DNA of 64,000 nucleotides. Source: Natrinema salaciae. Its GTDB lineage: Archaea; Halobacteriota; Halobacteria; Halobacteriales; Natrialbaceae. The stretch covers positions 62,001-126,000 of the forward strand of contig NZ_FOFD01000007.1 in the NCBI RefSeq assembly GCF_900110865.1. Direction: 5' to 3'. The notes beneath the pieces were generated by a model. The model was given only the letters and a program-made list of their open reading frames with translations, ran no database searches and had not been told where the DNA came from. The position numbers were made by a program, and so were the translations under genes. Every line of letters starts with the position of its first letter. Positions within the stretch are counted from its first letter, which is position 1. Of this stretch, positions 25,223-34,220 are shown piece by piece.

Positions 25223-27247
25223 TTACCGCGCGTCCTCGAGGTCCTCTAACGCGCCCGGGTTTTCGATGCTGCTCATGTCGCCCAGATCCTCGCCGGTGTA
25301 GGTCGCCTGAATGGCGCGGCGGATGATCTTGCCCGATTGCGTCTTGGGGAACTCGTCGACGAACAGCACTTCGCGCGGGCGGAACGGTTTGCCGAGTTCC
25401 TCCCCGACCTGTGCGCGAAGTTCTTCGCGGAGATCGTCCGTTTCGTCGATCCCGTCCTCGAGGACGACGTAGGCGACGACGGCGGTTCCGGTAGTGTCGT
25501 CGGGCGCGCCGATGGCGGCCGCCTGGTTGACGGCTGCGTGATCGATGAGCGCACCTTCGACCTCCGCCGGGCCGACTTTTCTGCCGGCTACGTTGAGGGT
25601 GTCGTCGGCGCGGCCGTGGAGGAACCAGAAGCCGTCCGCATCCTTCTGGGCCCAGTCGCCGTGGTCCCACATGTCCTCGAACGTCGACCAGTACTCGTCG
25701 AGATAGCGTTCGTCGCCCGACCACAGGGACTTGGTCATCGATGGACATGAGTCGCGGGCGACCAGGTAGCCGCGTTCGTTGTCCTCCCTGATCGAGTTCC
25801 CGTCGCGGTCGACGATATCGATGTCCATCCCGAGGCCGGGGCCGCCGAGCGTACAGGGTTTGAGCGGTTCCGTCGGCAACGGCATCAGGAAGCAGCCGCA
25901 GATCTCGGTGCCGCCGGAGATGTTGATGATCGGACAGTCGCCGTCACCGACGTTCTCGTAGAACCAGTGCCAGGATTCGGGGTCCCAGGGTTCGCCCGTC
26001 GACCCCAGAATCCGCAGGCTCGAGAGGTCGTACCCCTCGAGCCAGTCGTCGCCGTGCTTTCGCAGCGCCCGGATTGCGGTCGGCGAGATCCCGAACTGGG
26101 TGAGCTTGTGGCGGTCAATCATCTCCCAGAAGCGGTCCGGTTCGGGATGGTCGGGCGCACCCTCGTACATGAAGACGGTGCCGCCGAAAGTGTGGGTGCC
26201 GATCAGGGACCACGGTCCCATCATCCAGCCGATATCGGAGACCCAGAAGAATCGGTCGGCGGGCTTGAGGTCCATCCCGAAGTAGACCTCCTTGGGACAC
26301 TGGACCTGTACCCCGGCGTGGGTGTGGACGATCCCCTTCGGCTTCCCCGTCGTCCCCGAGGAGTACAGCAGCATCGACTCCTGGCTCGAGTCCAGGGACT
26401 TCGTCTCGTAGTCGTCGTCCTGCGCCTCGACGGCGTCGGTCCACCACTCGTCGCGGTCGTCGTTCCAGGGGATCTCGTGCTCGCTGCCCCGATCGCTCGA
26501 ACCCAACCTGTCGAAGACGATCGTGTGCTCGACGTGGCCCGCCTCCGCGATCGCTTCGTCGGCGGCGGACTTGAGGAAGACCGGATCGCCGCGGCGGTAG
26601 AAGCCGTCGCCGGTGAACAGCACAGCCGGTTCCGAGTCGGCGATCCGGGTCGCGGCCGCGTCCACGCCGAACCCGGAGAAGATCGGGACCGCGATCGCAC
26701 CGACCTTGAAACAGCCGTAGAGGATCGAGACGACCTCGGGCACCATCGGCATGTAGAGTCCGACCGTGTCGCCCGTCCCGACGCCGCGCGCCTCGAGCGC
26801 GTTCGCGACCTGGTTCGCCCCCCGGTGGAGTTCGTGGTAAGTCACCTCGCGGACCTCGCCGTCCTCGCCCTCCCAGATGGTCGCGACTTTGTTCCGTCGC
26901 TCCTCGTCGACGGCGGCGTGACGGTCCACGACGTTGTGGGCGATGTTGAGTTCCCCGCCGGGGTACCAGTCGGCGAACTGCGGCCCCTCGCTGTCGTCTC
27001 TCACTTCGTCGTACGCCTCGTAGAACTCGATGTCGAGGTAGTCGACCAGTTCGTCCCAGAACCAGTCGACGCCGCTCTCGGGCTCGTCCTCGAGGGCCAT
27101 CGTCGTCCGTTCGATCAGGTCCTCGTAGTCGTCGATCCCGTACTCCCGCATGAACTCGTCGACGTTCGTCGACTCGACGAACTCCCGGCGTGGCTCGTGG
27201 GCGATCTCGTCGATGTCCTCGAGACTGGGGCTGGTGTTCCCGGACAT
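25223..27247 (-). CDS. Acetyl-CoA synthetase-like AMP-forming acyl-CoA ligase
   Basis: The 674-residue protein follows the ACS layout: an N-terminal cap (NIAHNVVDRHA), the AMP-binding loop LLYSSGTTGKPKGIVHTH near residue 290, the adenine region INISGGTEICG, the hinge GRADDTLNVAGRKVGPAEVE near residue 560, and the C-terminal catalytic lysine in PKTQSGKIIRRAI. It activates acetate, propionate or a similar short acid with ATP and CoA. Several substitutions near the acyl pocket leave the exact acid uncertain. It ends the lactate island and converges with lutBA. It could recover acetate or link acid uptake to acetyl-CoA. The ATG at 27247 gives an acidic start typical of halophile ACS. Confidence 0.88.
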   Translation of the reverse strand: MSGNTSPSLEDIDEIAHEPRREFVESTNVDEFMREYGIDDYEDLIERTTMALEDEPESGVDWFWDELVDYLDIEFYEAYDEVRDDSEGPQFADWYPGGELNIAHNVVDRHAAVDEERRNKVATIWEGEDGEVREVTYHELHRGANQVANALEARGVGTGDTVGLYMPMVPEVVSILYGCFKVGAIAVPIFSGFGVDAAATRIADSEPAVLFTGDGFYRRGDPVFLKSAADEAIAEAGHVEHTIVFDRLGSSDRGSEHEIPWNDDRDEWWTDAVEAQDDDYETKSLDSSQESMLLYSSGTTGKPKGIVHTHAGVQVQCPKEVYFGMDLKPADRFFWVSDIGWMMGPWSLIGTHTFGGTVFMYEGAPDHPEPDRFWEMIDRHKLTQFGISPTAIRALRKHGDDWLEGYDLSSLRILGSTGEPWDPESWHWFYENVGDGDCPIINISGGTEICGCFLMPLPTEPLKPCTLGGPGLGMDIDIVDRDGNSIREDNERGYLVARDSCPSMTKSLWSGDERYLDEYWSTFEDMWDHGDWAQKDADGFWFLHGRADDTLNVAGRKVGPAEVEGALIDHAAVNQAAAIGAPDDTTGTAVVAYVVLEDGIDETDDLREELRAQVGEELGKPFRPREVLFVDEFPKTQSGKIIRRAIQATYTGEDLGDMSSIENPGALEDLEDAR

Positions 27248-27640
27248 TGTTACTCGTAGGTAAGGGTCATACCACCATCAAACAACAGGTCGTCACCGTC
27301 GAGGGCCGGCCGAGATCGAAGACGCCGAGCAGGAAGCGGTTGGCGACGGCGAGATGGCGTTCTCGGCCGTTCAGCAGCGGCTCGACACTGACGCCGAAAC
27401 GCTCGAGGCGGGATCGCAAAGCGCGCTCGACGATCGAAAACGCGACCGTCGTCCGGTACGAACGGGTCGTTCACTGGACGGGAACGGTCACCACCGATAC
27501 GATCGCTACAGATGCGGCTGTCTCGTCTAGGTACTCGGAAATAGATCTGTGAGTAGACGGATCACGATACCTGGAGAATCCAGAGCCTTATTTTGGTGGA
27601 TGCCATAATATGACATCATAGGAAGTAGGACTGAACGCTC
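27248..27640. other. Intergenic region with a possible gene remnant and the Hsp20 promoter
   Basis: No complete gene is visible. On the plus strand, 27309-27450 keeps an open frame reading like a halophilic helix (AEIEDAEQEAVGDGEM, then AVQQRLDTDAETLEAG) but has no start and soon turns into non-acidic sequence; it may be a decayed gene. A TATA-like CATAATATG at 27604-27612 lies about 30 bases before the Hsp20-like start. Confidence 0.4.
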
Positions 27641-28180
27641 ATGAGCAACGACGACGAAACCGAGCGGGAAACCAGTGAATCGCCGAACTCCTCGTCCGAC
27701 AGTCACGAAACGGGTCCCTCCGTTGGAGGCGCTCTTGAAACCGCTCTTCAGGCCGGACTGCGGTCGTTGTCCGACGGGTTGGCGAATCTACTCGAAGAGG
27801 CCAAAAGCGACAGAGCGGCCCCTCGAGCCCGTCCCTCGACCGGCAGAGAGGGGGAAGATCCGCGCCCAGACGACGTGAAACGCGAGCGGAAGACGCGGAC
27901 GAACGGATCGACGGCCGAAGCGTGTTTGATCGACACTCGCGTCACCGACGACGAATTCGTCGTCGTCGCTGATATGCTCGGTGCAAGTATAGACGACATC
28001 ACGGTCGCTATCGATCCACGAACGAACGAACTCGTTATCAGGAAGTCCGCGAGAGTCGTCGGACGGGTCGAACTCCCGCGGGACTCGCCCGACATCACGA
28101 AAGCGTGGTTCAAGAACGGGATCCTCGAAGTCTATCTGAAAGCGGACGATTCCGAACCACTCGAGGAGTCACGCGCCTAG
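27641..28180 (+). CDS. Hsp20/GvpH-like protein, orphan
   Basis: 179 residues. The first 100 are acidic and disordered apart from a helix (GALETALQAGLRSLSDGLANLLEEAK). The last 80 form an alpha-crystallin-like beta domain: CLIDTRVTDDEFVVVADMLGASIDDITVAIDPRTNELVIRK, then VGRVELPRDSPDITKAWFKNGILEVYLKA. The final strand has ILEVYL, close to the Hsp20 IxI motif. The layout (disordered N-part plus divergent Hsp20) resembles GvpH of haloarchaeal gas-vesicle clusters. No other gvp gene is in the window, so it is either an orphan GvpH relative or a general small chaperone. Codons are slightly less GC-rich than neighbours. It has its own promoter. Confidence 0.8.
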   Translation: MSNDDETERETSESPNSSSDSHETGPSVGGALETALQAGLRSLSDGLANLLEEAKSDRAAPRARPSTGREGEDPRPDDVKRERKTRTNGSTAEACLIDTRVTDDEFVVVADMLGASIDDITVAIDPRTNELVIRKSARVVGRVELPRDSPDITKAWFKNGILEVYLKADDSEPLEESRA

Positions 28181-28438
28181 AAGAGCGATTCGTTCCGGGC
28201 AAGATCGATCTGTTCCGGGTGCCGCGGGTGTCCCTATCGACGCGGACACGAGCCGTTCGGCGAATACGCTCGAGTCGTTCGGCGGTTGCGGCGATACCGG
28301 AGCGGCGACGCCGGTACCGATCAACCTCGGGACCCGTTTCGGACGTTCCTCGATCGAATAGCCGCGAACGGGCGGGAGGACGCCGTTTCGATCGACCGAA
28401 TCCAGAGGCGTTATCACGTCCCGGTGGGACCGGAAGCT

Positions 28439-29356
28439 ATGACATTCGCGGTTCCGGATTCGCTGCTCGGCGTCCTCCTGGCGAGCGTCGCCGCCGTCGG
28501 GTTCGCAGGGCAGTTTCTCTGCATCCGGCTCGGAACCGACGACGGGGACGTCACCGACGCGGTCCTCGTCGTCCTGGCCAGTCACGTCGTCCTGCTCGCG
28601 CCGGCCGTGTTCGCGCTCCACTCGCGGCCGTACGCGGCGCTTGTCACGCCGCTCTCGGTCGCGTCGTTCGCGGCGGCCGGCATCGTCGGTATGTTCGTCG
28701 CGCGCCTGCTGATGTTCACCAGTATCGAGGCGCTCGGCGCGAACGTGACTTCCCCCGTAATCGCGTCGAACGTCCTCTTCGCGACGATCTTCGCCGTCGT
28801 CGTCCTCGGGGAACGGCTGACCGCGAGTCACTTCGTCGGAATCGTCCTGATCGTCGCCGGCATCGCCGTCGTCTCCTGGGAGACCGCAGCCGCCGCCGAT
28901 ACCGACCGATCCATCCGAGAGACGGGCAAGACGATCGTGCTGCCGCTCGCCGCCGCCGTCTGTATCGGTATCGAACCGATCTTCGTCTCGATCGGGCTCG
29001 CCGAAGGGACGCCGATCCTGCCCGGCCTCGTCGTCATGGCGAGCGCCGCGACCGCCGGCTTCGTCGGCTACCTGGCGGTGACCGGCTCGCTGGGCGGGGT
29101 CCCCCTTCGCAGTCCGTCGACGGCGTGGTACGTCGCGGGCGGGCTCTCGACGACCGTCGGCTTCGTCGCGTACTTCGCGGCGCTCGCGGTCGCACCCGTC
29201 GTCCTCGTCATGCCGCTGCTCCAACTTACGCCGTTGCTGGTCGTCGTCCTCTCCGTCCTGTTTCTCCCGCGGCGACTCGAGCGCGTCACCTGGCGCGTCA
29301 CCGCCTCCGCGGTCGTCGTCGTTCTGGGTGCGACGGTCGTCTCCGTCGTGGGGTGA
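28439..29356 (+). CDS. EamA/DMT-family transporter
   Basis: A 305-residue membrane protein with ten helices in two EamA repeats. Repeat 1 ends with SNVLFATIFAVVVLGERLTASHFVGIVLIVAGIAVV, where the GE-R-L pattern and the following helix are diagnostic. Repeat 2 ends with LLQLTPLLVVVLSVLFLPRRLERVTWRVTASAVVVVLGATVV. The ATG at 28439 (MTFAVPDSLLG) begins directly with helix 1; the longer frame from 28286 is Arg-rich and rejected. DMT proteins export amino acids, nucleosides or drugs. The substrate cannot be read from sequence. It lies between the Hsp20 gene and the amine island and converges with the HDAC-like gene 90 bases away. Confidence 0.88.
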   Translation: MTFAVPDSLLGVLLASVAAVGFAGQFLCIRLGTDDGDVTDAVLVVLASHVVLLAPAVFALHSRPYAALVTPLSVASFAAAGIVGMFVARLLMFTSIEALGANVTSPVIASNVLFATIFAVVVLGERLTASHFVGIVLIVAGIAVVSWETAAAADTDRSIRETGKTIVLPLAAAVCIGIEPIFVSIGLAEGTPILPGLVVMASAATAGFVGYLAVTGSLGGVPLRSPSTAWYVAGGLSTTVGFVAYFAALAVAPVVLVMPLLQLTPLLVVVLSVLFLPRRLERVTWRVTASAVVVVLGATVVSVVG

Positions 29357-29446
29357 GCCGCCCGGTGATCGCGCCTCGTCGTCCCGTCGGGGTCGTTCGG
29401 AACGTGGACTGTGGTGAACGGCCCGATCGCGTCGGCCGCTCGCGAA

Positions 29447-30559
29447 CTACTCGAGCGGCCAGTAGTCAGCGTGCGCCTCGATCGCCCGGTCGACCGCCTG
29501 CTCGGCGAGCGCCGGGTTTCCTGCCATCCACGCGAACGGATCGTCGATCTCGGACTCGAGTCCGAGCGCGCCCTCGAGGACGCCGAGCGTCGCGTACGCG
29601 AGGTGGGTTATCTGATAGCCGCCCTCCTGTACGAGGGCGAGGGAGTCGTCCGCGTGCTCGGACGCCAGCGCCCGCGCCCGCTCGCCCAGGGACTCGAAGC
29701 CGGCTTTCGTGACGGTGTTCCGCCCCAGCGGATCCATCGTCCCCGGGTCCTGGCCCGCGCTCACCAGCAGGACGTCGGGATCGAACGCTCCCAGTACCGG
29801 CCCGACGAGTTCGTCCATCGCGTACCGGTACCCGTCGTCGCCGGTGCCGGCCGGGAGCGGAACGTTGACCGTGTACCCCTCGCCGTCGCCGGTCCCCTGC
29901 TCGGTGAGATCGCACGACTGCGGGTGGCTCACCTCGTCCCACGGCCAGTGGTCGTTGTGGAGGCTGACGAGGAGGACGTCGTCGCGGTCGTCGAAGATCT
30001 CCTGGGTCCCGTTCGCGTGGTGGACGTCCCAGTCGAGGACCGCCACGCGGTCCGCTCGCCCCGTCTCGAGCAAGTGGGCTGCGGCGACGGCGACGTTGTT
30101 GAAAAAGCAAAAGCCGTCGCTCTGGGACGACTGCGCGTGGTGGCCGCTCGGCCGGACGAGCGCGTACGGGAGCGCCGAGGTTCCGGGGTCGGCCGCGTGT
30201 TCGGCGGCGGCGATCGCTCCGCCAGCGGCGGTCGCCGCGGCGCGATACGTTTCCGCGTTGCCGCCCGTTTCCGCCGTGAGCCGACCGCCGCCGTCGTCGG
30301 CCCAGGAGCGAACCGCCTCGACGTACGACGCGGCGTGAACGCGGGTCAGTTCGGTTTCGGTCGCCGGCTCGATGTCGGCCCAGGTCGTCCGATCGCCGAG
30401 CTCGCTCCGGAGGATGGACCGGACGTTCTCGATGCGTTCGCGCCGATCCGGATGGGGCTCTCTCACCGCCAGCCGGCCGGTCCACGGCATCTCGAAATCG
30501 CCCGCGGGAGGAACGTGTGCCAGCGCCGCGTCGTCGTAATAGACGCACAGCTCGGTCAT
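29447..30559 (-). CDS. HDAC-family amidohydrolase (acetylpolyamine amidohydrolase-like)
   Basis: A 370-residue member of the arginase/deacetylase fold. The catalytic His pair is His140-His141 in PSGHHAQ. Zinc ligands are Asp178 and His180 in LDWDVHHANGTQEIF, and the third comes from the Asp in SAGQDPG. GFCFFNNVAVAA and EGGYQ are also conserved. Single-domain prokaryotic members include acetylpolyamine and acetoin-type deacetylases. The neighbourhood (Pot-type importer, aminotransferases, C-N hydrolase) favours deacetylation of N-acetylated amines. ATG 30559 (MTELCVYYDD) is chosen over upstream Arg-rich codons. It is on the same strand as the aminotransferase, 281 bases downstream of it, so it could share that transcript or have its own promoter. 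Confidence 0.9.
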   Translation of the reverse strand: MTELCVYYDDAALAHVPPAGDFEMPWTGRLAVREPHPDRRERIENVRSILRSELGDRTTWADIEPATETELTRVHAASYVEAVRSWADDGGGRLTAETGGNAETYRAAATAAGGAIAAAEHAADPGTSALPYALVRPSGHHAQSSQSDGFCFFNNVAVAAAHLLETGRADRVAVLDWDVHHANGTQEIFDDRDDVLLVSLHNDHWPWDEVSHPQSCDLTEQGTGDGEGYTVNVPLPAGTGDDGYRYAMDELVGPVLGAFDPDVLLVSAGQDPGTMDPLGRNTVTKAGFESLGERARALASEHADDSLALVQEGGYQITHLAYATLGVLEGALGLESEIDDPFAWMAGNPALAEQAVDRAIEAHADYWPLE

Positions 30560-30840
30560 GTCGCCTCCGAGCCGTCGGCGACGGCGACCGCGGCCGTCTG
30601 CGGGCCGGTCCACGCCATCGCTGTCGTCGGGTCGGTCGTGGGGAGCAGCGGCCGAGGCGATCCGTCTGTCGAAGTGCACATCTCGACTGTAGCCACAGAG
30701 CGGGCGACGAAAAAGATCCCGACGGGGGCGGCCGTCGGCGGCTCAGGGAGACGGTTCGGAACGCGGTCGGCATCGAACCGCAACCGCCCCGGTCGACATC
30801 GTCCTCGCCGTCGTCGCAACCGGCTCAGCTTCGGCGTCGG

Positions 30841-32010
30841 TCACCACCAGCGGTTCTCGCGCAGTCGATCGACCGCCTCCCGAATCGTCTCCTCGTTTCG
30901 CGAGAAGGTAAACCGGATCCAGTCCGCGTCGGCGTCGGGGTCCGTGTAGAAGCTGCTTCCCGGCACGGCGGCGACGCCGGCCTCGCGGATGAGCCGATAG
31001 CAGAACTCGAGGTCGGCTTCGTCCGTCGGATACCGCGTCATCATGTAGTACGCGCCGTCGGGCGTGACGGGATCGAGCCCCGCCTCGACGAGCCCGTCGT
31101 AGAGCAGGTCGCGGCGCCGCTCGTAGGACGCGGACAGCTCCTCGTAGTACGAGTCGGGCAGCGAGAGCGCCTCGACGCCCGCCCGCTGGAACGGCGTCGG
31201 CGCGCAGATGCTCGTGTAGTCGTGGACCTTCCGGAGCTCCCGGGAGAGGTACTCGGGGGCGAGACAGAATCCGACGCGCCAGCCGGTGACGCTGAACGTC
31301 TTCGACATGCCGGTACAGACGACCGTCCGGTCGGCGAGGTCGCCGACTTCGACCGGGCTGAGGTAGTCGTCGTCGTAGACGATGTGCTCGTAAATCTCGT
31401 CGGTGAGCACGATCAGGTCGTGTTCGAAGACGATCTCCTCGATCCGCTCGAGTTCGTCGCGGGAGAACACCTTCCCCGTCGGATTCATCGGCGTGTTGAG
31501 CACGAGGATCCGGGCGTCTTCGGCCGCCGCCGCGAGCCGCTCGTAGTCGATCTCGAGGGTGTCGGTGATGTCGAGGGGGACGGCCGTCGCGCCGGCGAAC
31601 TGGCTGGCCGGGATGTAGCTCTCGTAGACCGGTTCGAAGTAGATCACCTCGTCGCCCGGTTCCGCGAGCGCGAGCATCGTCGACATGATCGCCTCGCTGG
31701 TGCCGCTCGTGATCGTCACCTCGGTCTCGGGGTCGTATTCGACGCCCTTCCAGTCGGCGTACCGCTCCGCGACCGCGTCCCGGAGATCCGGGAGCCCCCA
31801 GGTGATCGTGTACTGGCTCTCCGCGTCGATCGCGTCTTTGGCGGCCGCCTTGATTTCGACCGGCGTCTCGTCCGCATCGGGAATCCCCTGCGAGAGGTTG
31901 ATCGCGTCCTCACGGAGCGCTTCCCGAGTCATTTCGCGGATTACCGACTCGGCGACGCCGCTCGTTCGGGTCGTGCCGACGGCGTCGCTCGAAAGCGATC
32001 GCTCGCTCAT
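30841..32010 (-). CDS. PLP-dependent aminotransferase, class I/II
   Basis: A 389-residue fold-type I aminotransferase. Lys237 in CTGMSKTFSVTGWRVGF forms the PLP Schiff base. Asn176 (NTPMNPTGK) and Asp204 (LTDEIYEHIVYD) contact the cofactor, and GTSEAIMSTMLAL is the phosphate-binding turn. Arg in the final third (WIRFTFSR) should bind the substrate carboxylate. The ATG at 32010 (MSERSLSSDAVG) is favoured over one 93 bases upstream. Substrate preference (aspartate, aromatic, kynurenine or amine-derived) cannot be read out. It is divergent from an NrpR-type regulator with a 336-base control region, suggesting nitrogen-linked expression. Confidence 0.9.
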   Translation of the reverse strand: MSERSLSSDAVGTTRTSGVAESVIREMTREALREDAINLSQGIPDADETPVEIKAAAKDAIDAESQYTITWGLPDLRDAVAERYADWKGVEYDPETEVTITSGTSEAIMSTMLALAEPGDEVIYFEPVYESYIPASQFAGATAVPLDITDTLEIDYERLAAAAEDARILVLNTPMNPTGKVFSRDELERIEEIVFEHDLIVLTDEIYEHIVYDDDYLSPVEVGDLADRTVVCTGMSKTFSVTGWRVGFCLAPEYLSRELRKVHDYTSICAPTPFQRAGVEALSLPDSYYEELSASYERRRDLLYDGLVEAGLDPVTPDGAYYMMTRYPTDEADLEFCYRLIREAGVAAVPGSSFYTDPDADADWIRFTFSRNEETIREAVDRLRENRWW

Positions 32011-32210
32011 CGTTGCCTCACCGTTGCGTTCGCGTGCTGGGTCGTCAGGTTCGTGTCCATCGTTCGTTCCGTATTCGTCGATTGTATCGTAATCGCTCCG
32101 CAAACCGTCGCTCGAGGAGCGCGGTCCGAGCCGACACGACGCGGTCGTCGCGGCGCGACATCGCTGCGTCGTTCGTCGGCGGCAGTTTCCTTGTCATTTC
32201 TCCGCACGGC

Positions 32211-32254
32211 GGCAATGGGTTGCCATCAACTGTGTTGCCGTAGCTGGCATAAAA
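32211..32254. promoter_or_regulatory. GGCA/TGCC half-site cluster and TATA box before the first nrpR-like gene
   Basis: GGCA-ATGGGT-TGCC (32211-32224) is a 4-N6-4 palindrome. Eleven bases later TGCC-GTAGCT-GGCA (32236-32249) has the same geometry with the half-sites reversed, and it runs straight into CATAAAAG (32248-32255), a TATA-like element for the gene at 32347. The surrounding gap 32011-32346 has no other gene. The spacing is that of NrpR operators but with a different half-site, so autoregulation is a reasonable inference. Confidence 0.5.
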
Positions 32255-32346
32255 GCGTACGCACTGTGTCGACGCGGACGCGGACCGACGACGGGTCGGC
32301 CGCTGAAACCAAACCTTGGTGTGTGTTGTCTGTGAGTAAGACTCGT

Positions 32347-33387
32347 ATGGCACCGGAACTCGACAGGCGGACGTACGATCTGCTCCGTCTGGTCGACCGG
32401 CACGCCCCGATCGGCAGCATCCAGCTCGTCGAACTGATGCAGCTCCACGGGTACGATATCAAAGACCGGACGATCAGACTGACGCTTTCGGAGCTCGACG
32501 AACTCGGGCTCACGGAGAAAGTGCCCGGAAAGGGCCGCCGCCTCACCGACAGCGGACGCATGGAACTCGAGCAGGGGGACGTCAATAGCCGCCTCGGGCA
32601 GATCCGCGCGCGCATCTCCGCGCTCACGAGCCGCGTGAGCTACGACCCGATCGAGGACGCCGGGACCCTCGTCGCCGCCGCCGCGTTCATCGACGAGCCG
32701 GCGGTCGACGAGACCCTCCGGCTTCTCGAGCGGCTCGAATCGCTCCCGCTCGGTCCGGTTCCGGTCTCGCTCGAGGAGAGCGCCCCGGACGAGCCGGGGG
32801 AGTACCGGCTGCTCGCTCCCTCGAGCATCTCCCTCGACGGCGTCTTGCTCTCCCACGGGGTCGACGCAACCCTCTCGACGGCGGGCGTCCTCGAATACGA
32901 GCCCGTCGAAGCGCCGTCGGACGACGCCGACGCCGAACGCGGCGGTCGAATCGCGCGATACGTCGACGTGCTCAACGGCGAGGGGTCGTCGATCGACGTC
33001 ATTTCGCTGTTGATCGAGGCCGGCCGAAGCGACGTCGCGAGCATCATCGAGGATGGCGACACCGGCCTCGTCATCGGTGACGATCGCGAATTCCCGATCA
33101 ACAGGTACGAGGAAGCCCGGGATCTGGTCCACTCGAGTCGCGAGTCGCTCGGCGGGGCCCTCGACTTTCGACGACCGCGCGAACAGGACCACCACCCCAG
33201 CGGCAACTCCGCGTGGGCGTTCGGCTCGATCACGTACGTCGGGACCGGTGAGCTCCTGTTGACGACGCTCAACGAGTACGGCCTCTCCGACTCGTGGGAA
33301 ACGCTGTACGGAACGGTTGCGAGAAAAGAACTCGAGCCGGTCGGGGCGGCTCGCGCGCCGCCGCTGGACCACTACTCGAGGTCGTAG
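32347..33387 (+). CDS. NrpR-type transcriptional regulator, paralogue 1
   Basis: The 346-residue protein starts MAPELDRRTYDLLRLV. Residues 5-75 form the winged helix of NrpR (PIGSIQLVELMQLHGYDIKDRTIRLTLSELDELGLTEKVPGKGRRLTDSG). The rest is one NRD (DUF128) ligand-binding domain, with LDGVLLSHGVDA, SIDVISLLIEAGRSDVASII and SLGGALDFRRPR. In methanogens NrpR represses nitrogen genes and is released by 2-oxoglutarate. Having one NRD means it would bind DNA as an oligomer. Its 3' end overlaps the end of the carbon-nitrogen hydrolase gene on the other strand by 16 bases. It is divergent from the class I aminotransferase, its likely target. The effector here may be 2-oxoglutarate or an amine. Confidence 0.88.
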   Translation: MAPELDRRTYDLLRLVDRHAPIGSIQLVELMQLHGYDIKDRTIRLTLSELDELGLTEKVPGKGRRLTDSGRMELEQGDVNSRLGQIRARISALTSRVSYDPIEDAGTLVAAAAFIDEPAVDETLRLLERLESLPLGPVPVSLEESAPDEPGEYRLLAPSSISLDGVLLSHGVDATLSTAGVLEYEPVEAPSDDADAERGGRIARYVDVLNGEGSSIDVISLLIEAGRSDVASIIEDGDTGLVIGDDREFPINRYEEARDLVHSSRESLGGALDFRRPREQDHHPSGNSAWAFGSITYVGTGELLLTTLNEYGLSDSWETLYGTVARKELEPVGAARAPPLDHYSRS

Positions 33388-34220
33388 ACGTCCGGCCGGC
33401 GGTCCGCGAGGGCGTCGTCGCGATCCGTCAGCGCCTTGCGCCGCGCTCGCCGGAGGTCGCAGTCGGCGGCGAGCGCGTGCTCACCCGTCCGCGGAGCGGG
33501 GCCCGCGACCGGCACGCCGTTCGGATCGACGATGACGCTCTGCCCCTCGAACGAGGTTCCGCGTTCGGTTCCCGCGCGATCGGCACAGGCCACGAACACG
33601 CGGTTCGCGTTGGCGTGTGCGACCGTCTGATGGACGCCCATCGTCCAGCCGGCGGGCCGTTCGTCGCCCGCCGTCCCGTCGTCACCCGCCGGCTCGGGAA
33701 CCCAGTTCGTCGGCACGGCGACGAGGTCGGCACCGGCTCGAGCCTGCGAGATCGTCTGTTCCGGAAACCAGAGGTCGTTGCAGATCTGCACGCCGAGCCG
33801 GCCGAACGGCGTCTCGAAGACCGGGACGTCGTCGCCGGCCGCGAACCATCGCTTCTCCTCGTTCCAGCGGTGGACCTTTCGGTAGACTCCCTCGACGCCG
33901 TCGGGCGAAACCACCAGCGCGCTGTTGTAGAACGCGTCGTCGTCGGCCTCGGCGAACCCGCCCACGATCCACGTGCCGGTCTCGGCGGCGACGGCCGCCC
34001 AGGCCCGGCCGGTCGGACCGTCGCGCGGTTCGGCCACGGCCGCGAGTTCGTCGGTCGACTCGAACACGTAGCCCGTGGTCGCGAGCTCCGGCAGCACGAC
34101 GAGATCGGCGTCGGCGTTCTCCCGGACGGCGTCGACGGTTCGGTCCCGATTGGCCTCGACGGCCCCGAATTCCGGGACCGTCTGTGCGACGACGATCCTG
34201 GCGTCGGCCGGCGAACTCAC
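33372..34220 (-). CDS. Carbon-nitrogen hydrolase (nitrilase superfamily)
   Basis: A 282-residue nitrilase-superfamily enzyme with its catalytic triad intact: Glu45 (LPELATTGY), Lys115 (YRKVHRW) and Cys147 (VQICNDLWFPE). Members cleave amides such as N-carbamoylputrescine, omega-amides or N-carbamoyl amino acids. The start is GTG at 34220, which overlaps the TGA of the fused permease gene (GTGA at 34217-34220). This makes it the last gene of the PotD-PotA-PotBC operon and places its substrate among the imported compounds or their breakdown products. No signal peptide, so it acts in the cytosol. N-carbamoylputrescine amidase or an amidase releasing ammonia are leading but unproven options. Confidence 0.9.
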   Translation of the reverse strand: MSSPADARIVVAQTVPEFGAVEANRDRTVDAVRENADADLVVLPELATTGYVFESTDELAAVAEPRDGPTGRAWAAVAAETGTWIVGGFAEADDDAFYNSALVVSPDGVEGVYRKVHRWNEEKRWFAAGDDVPVFETPFGRLGVQICNDLWFPEQTISQARAGADLVAVPTNWVPEPAGDDGTAGDERPAGWTMGVHQTVAHANANRVFVACADRAGTERGTSFEGQSVIVDPNGVPVAGPAPRTGEHALAADCDLRRARRKALTDRDDALADRRPDVYDLE

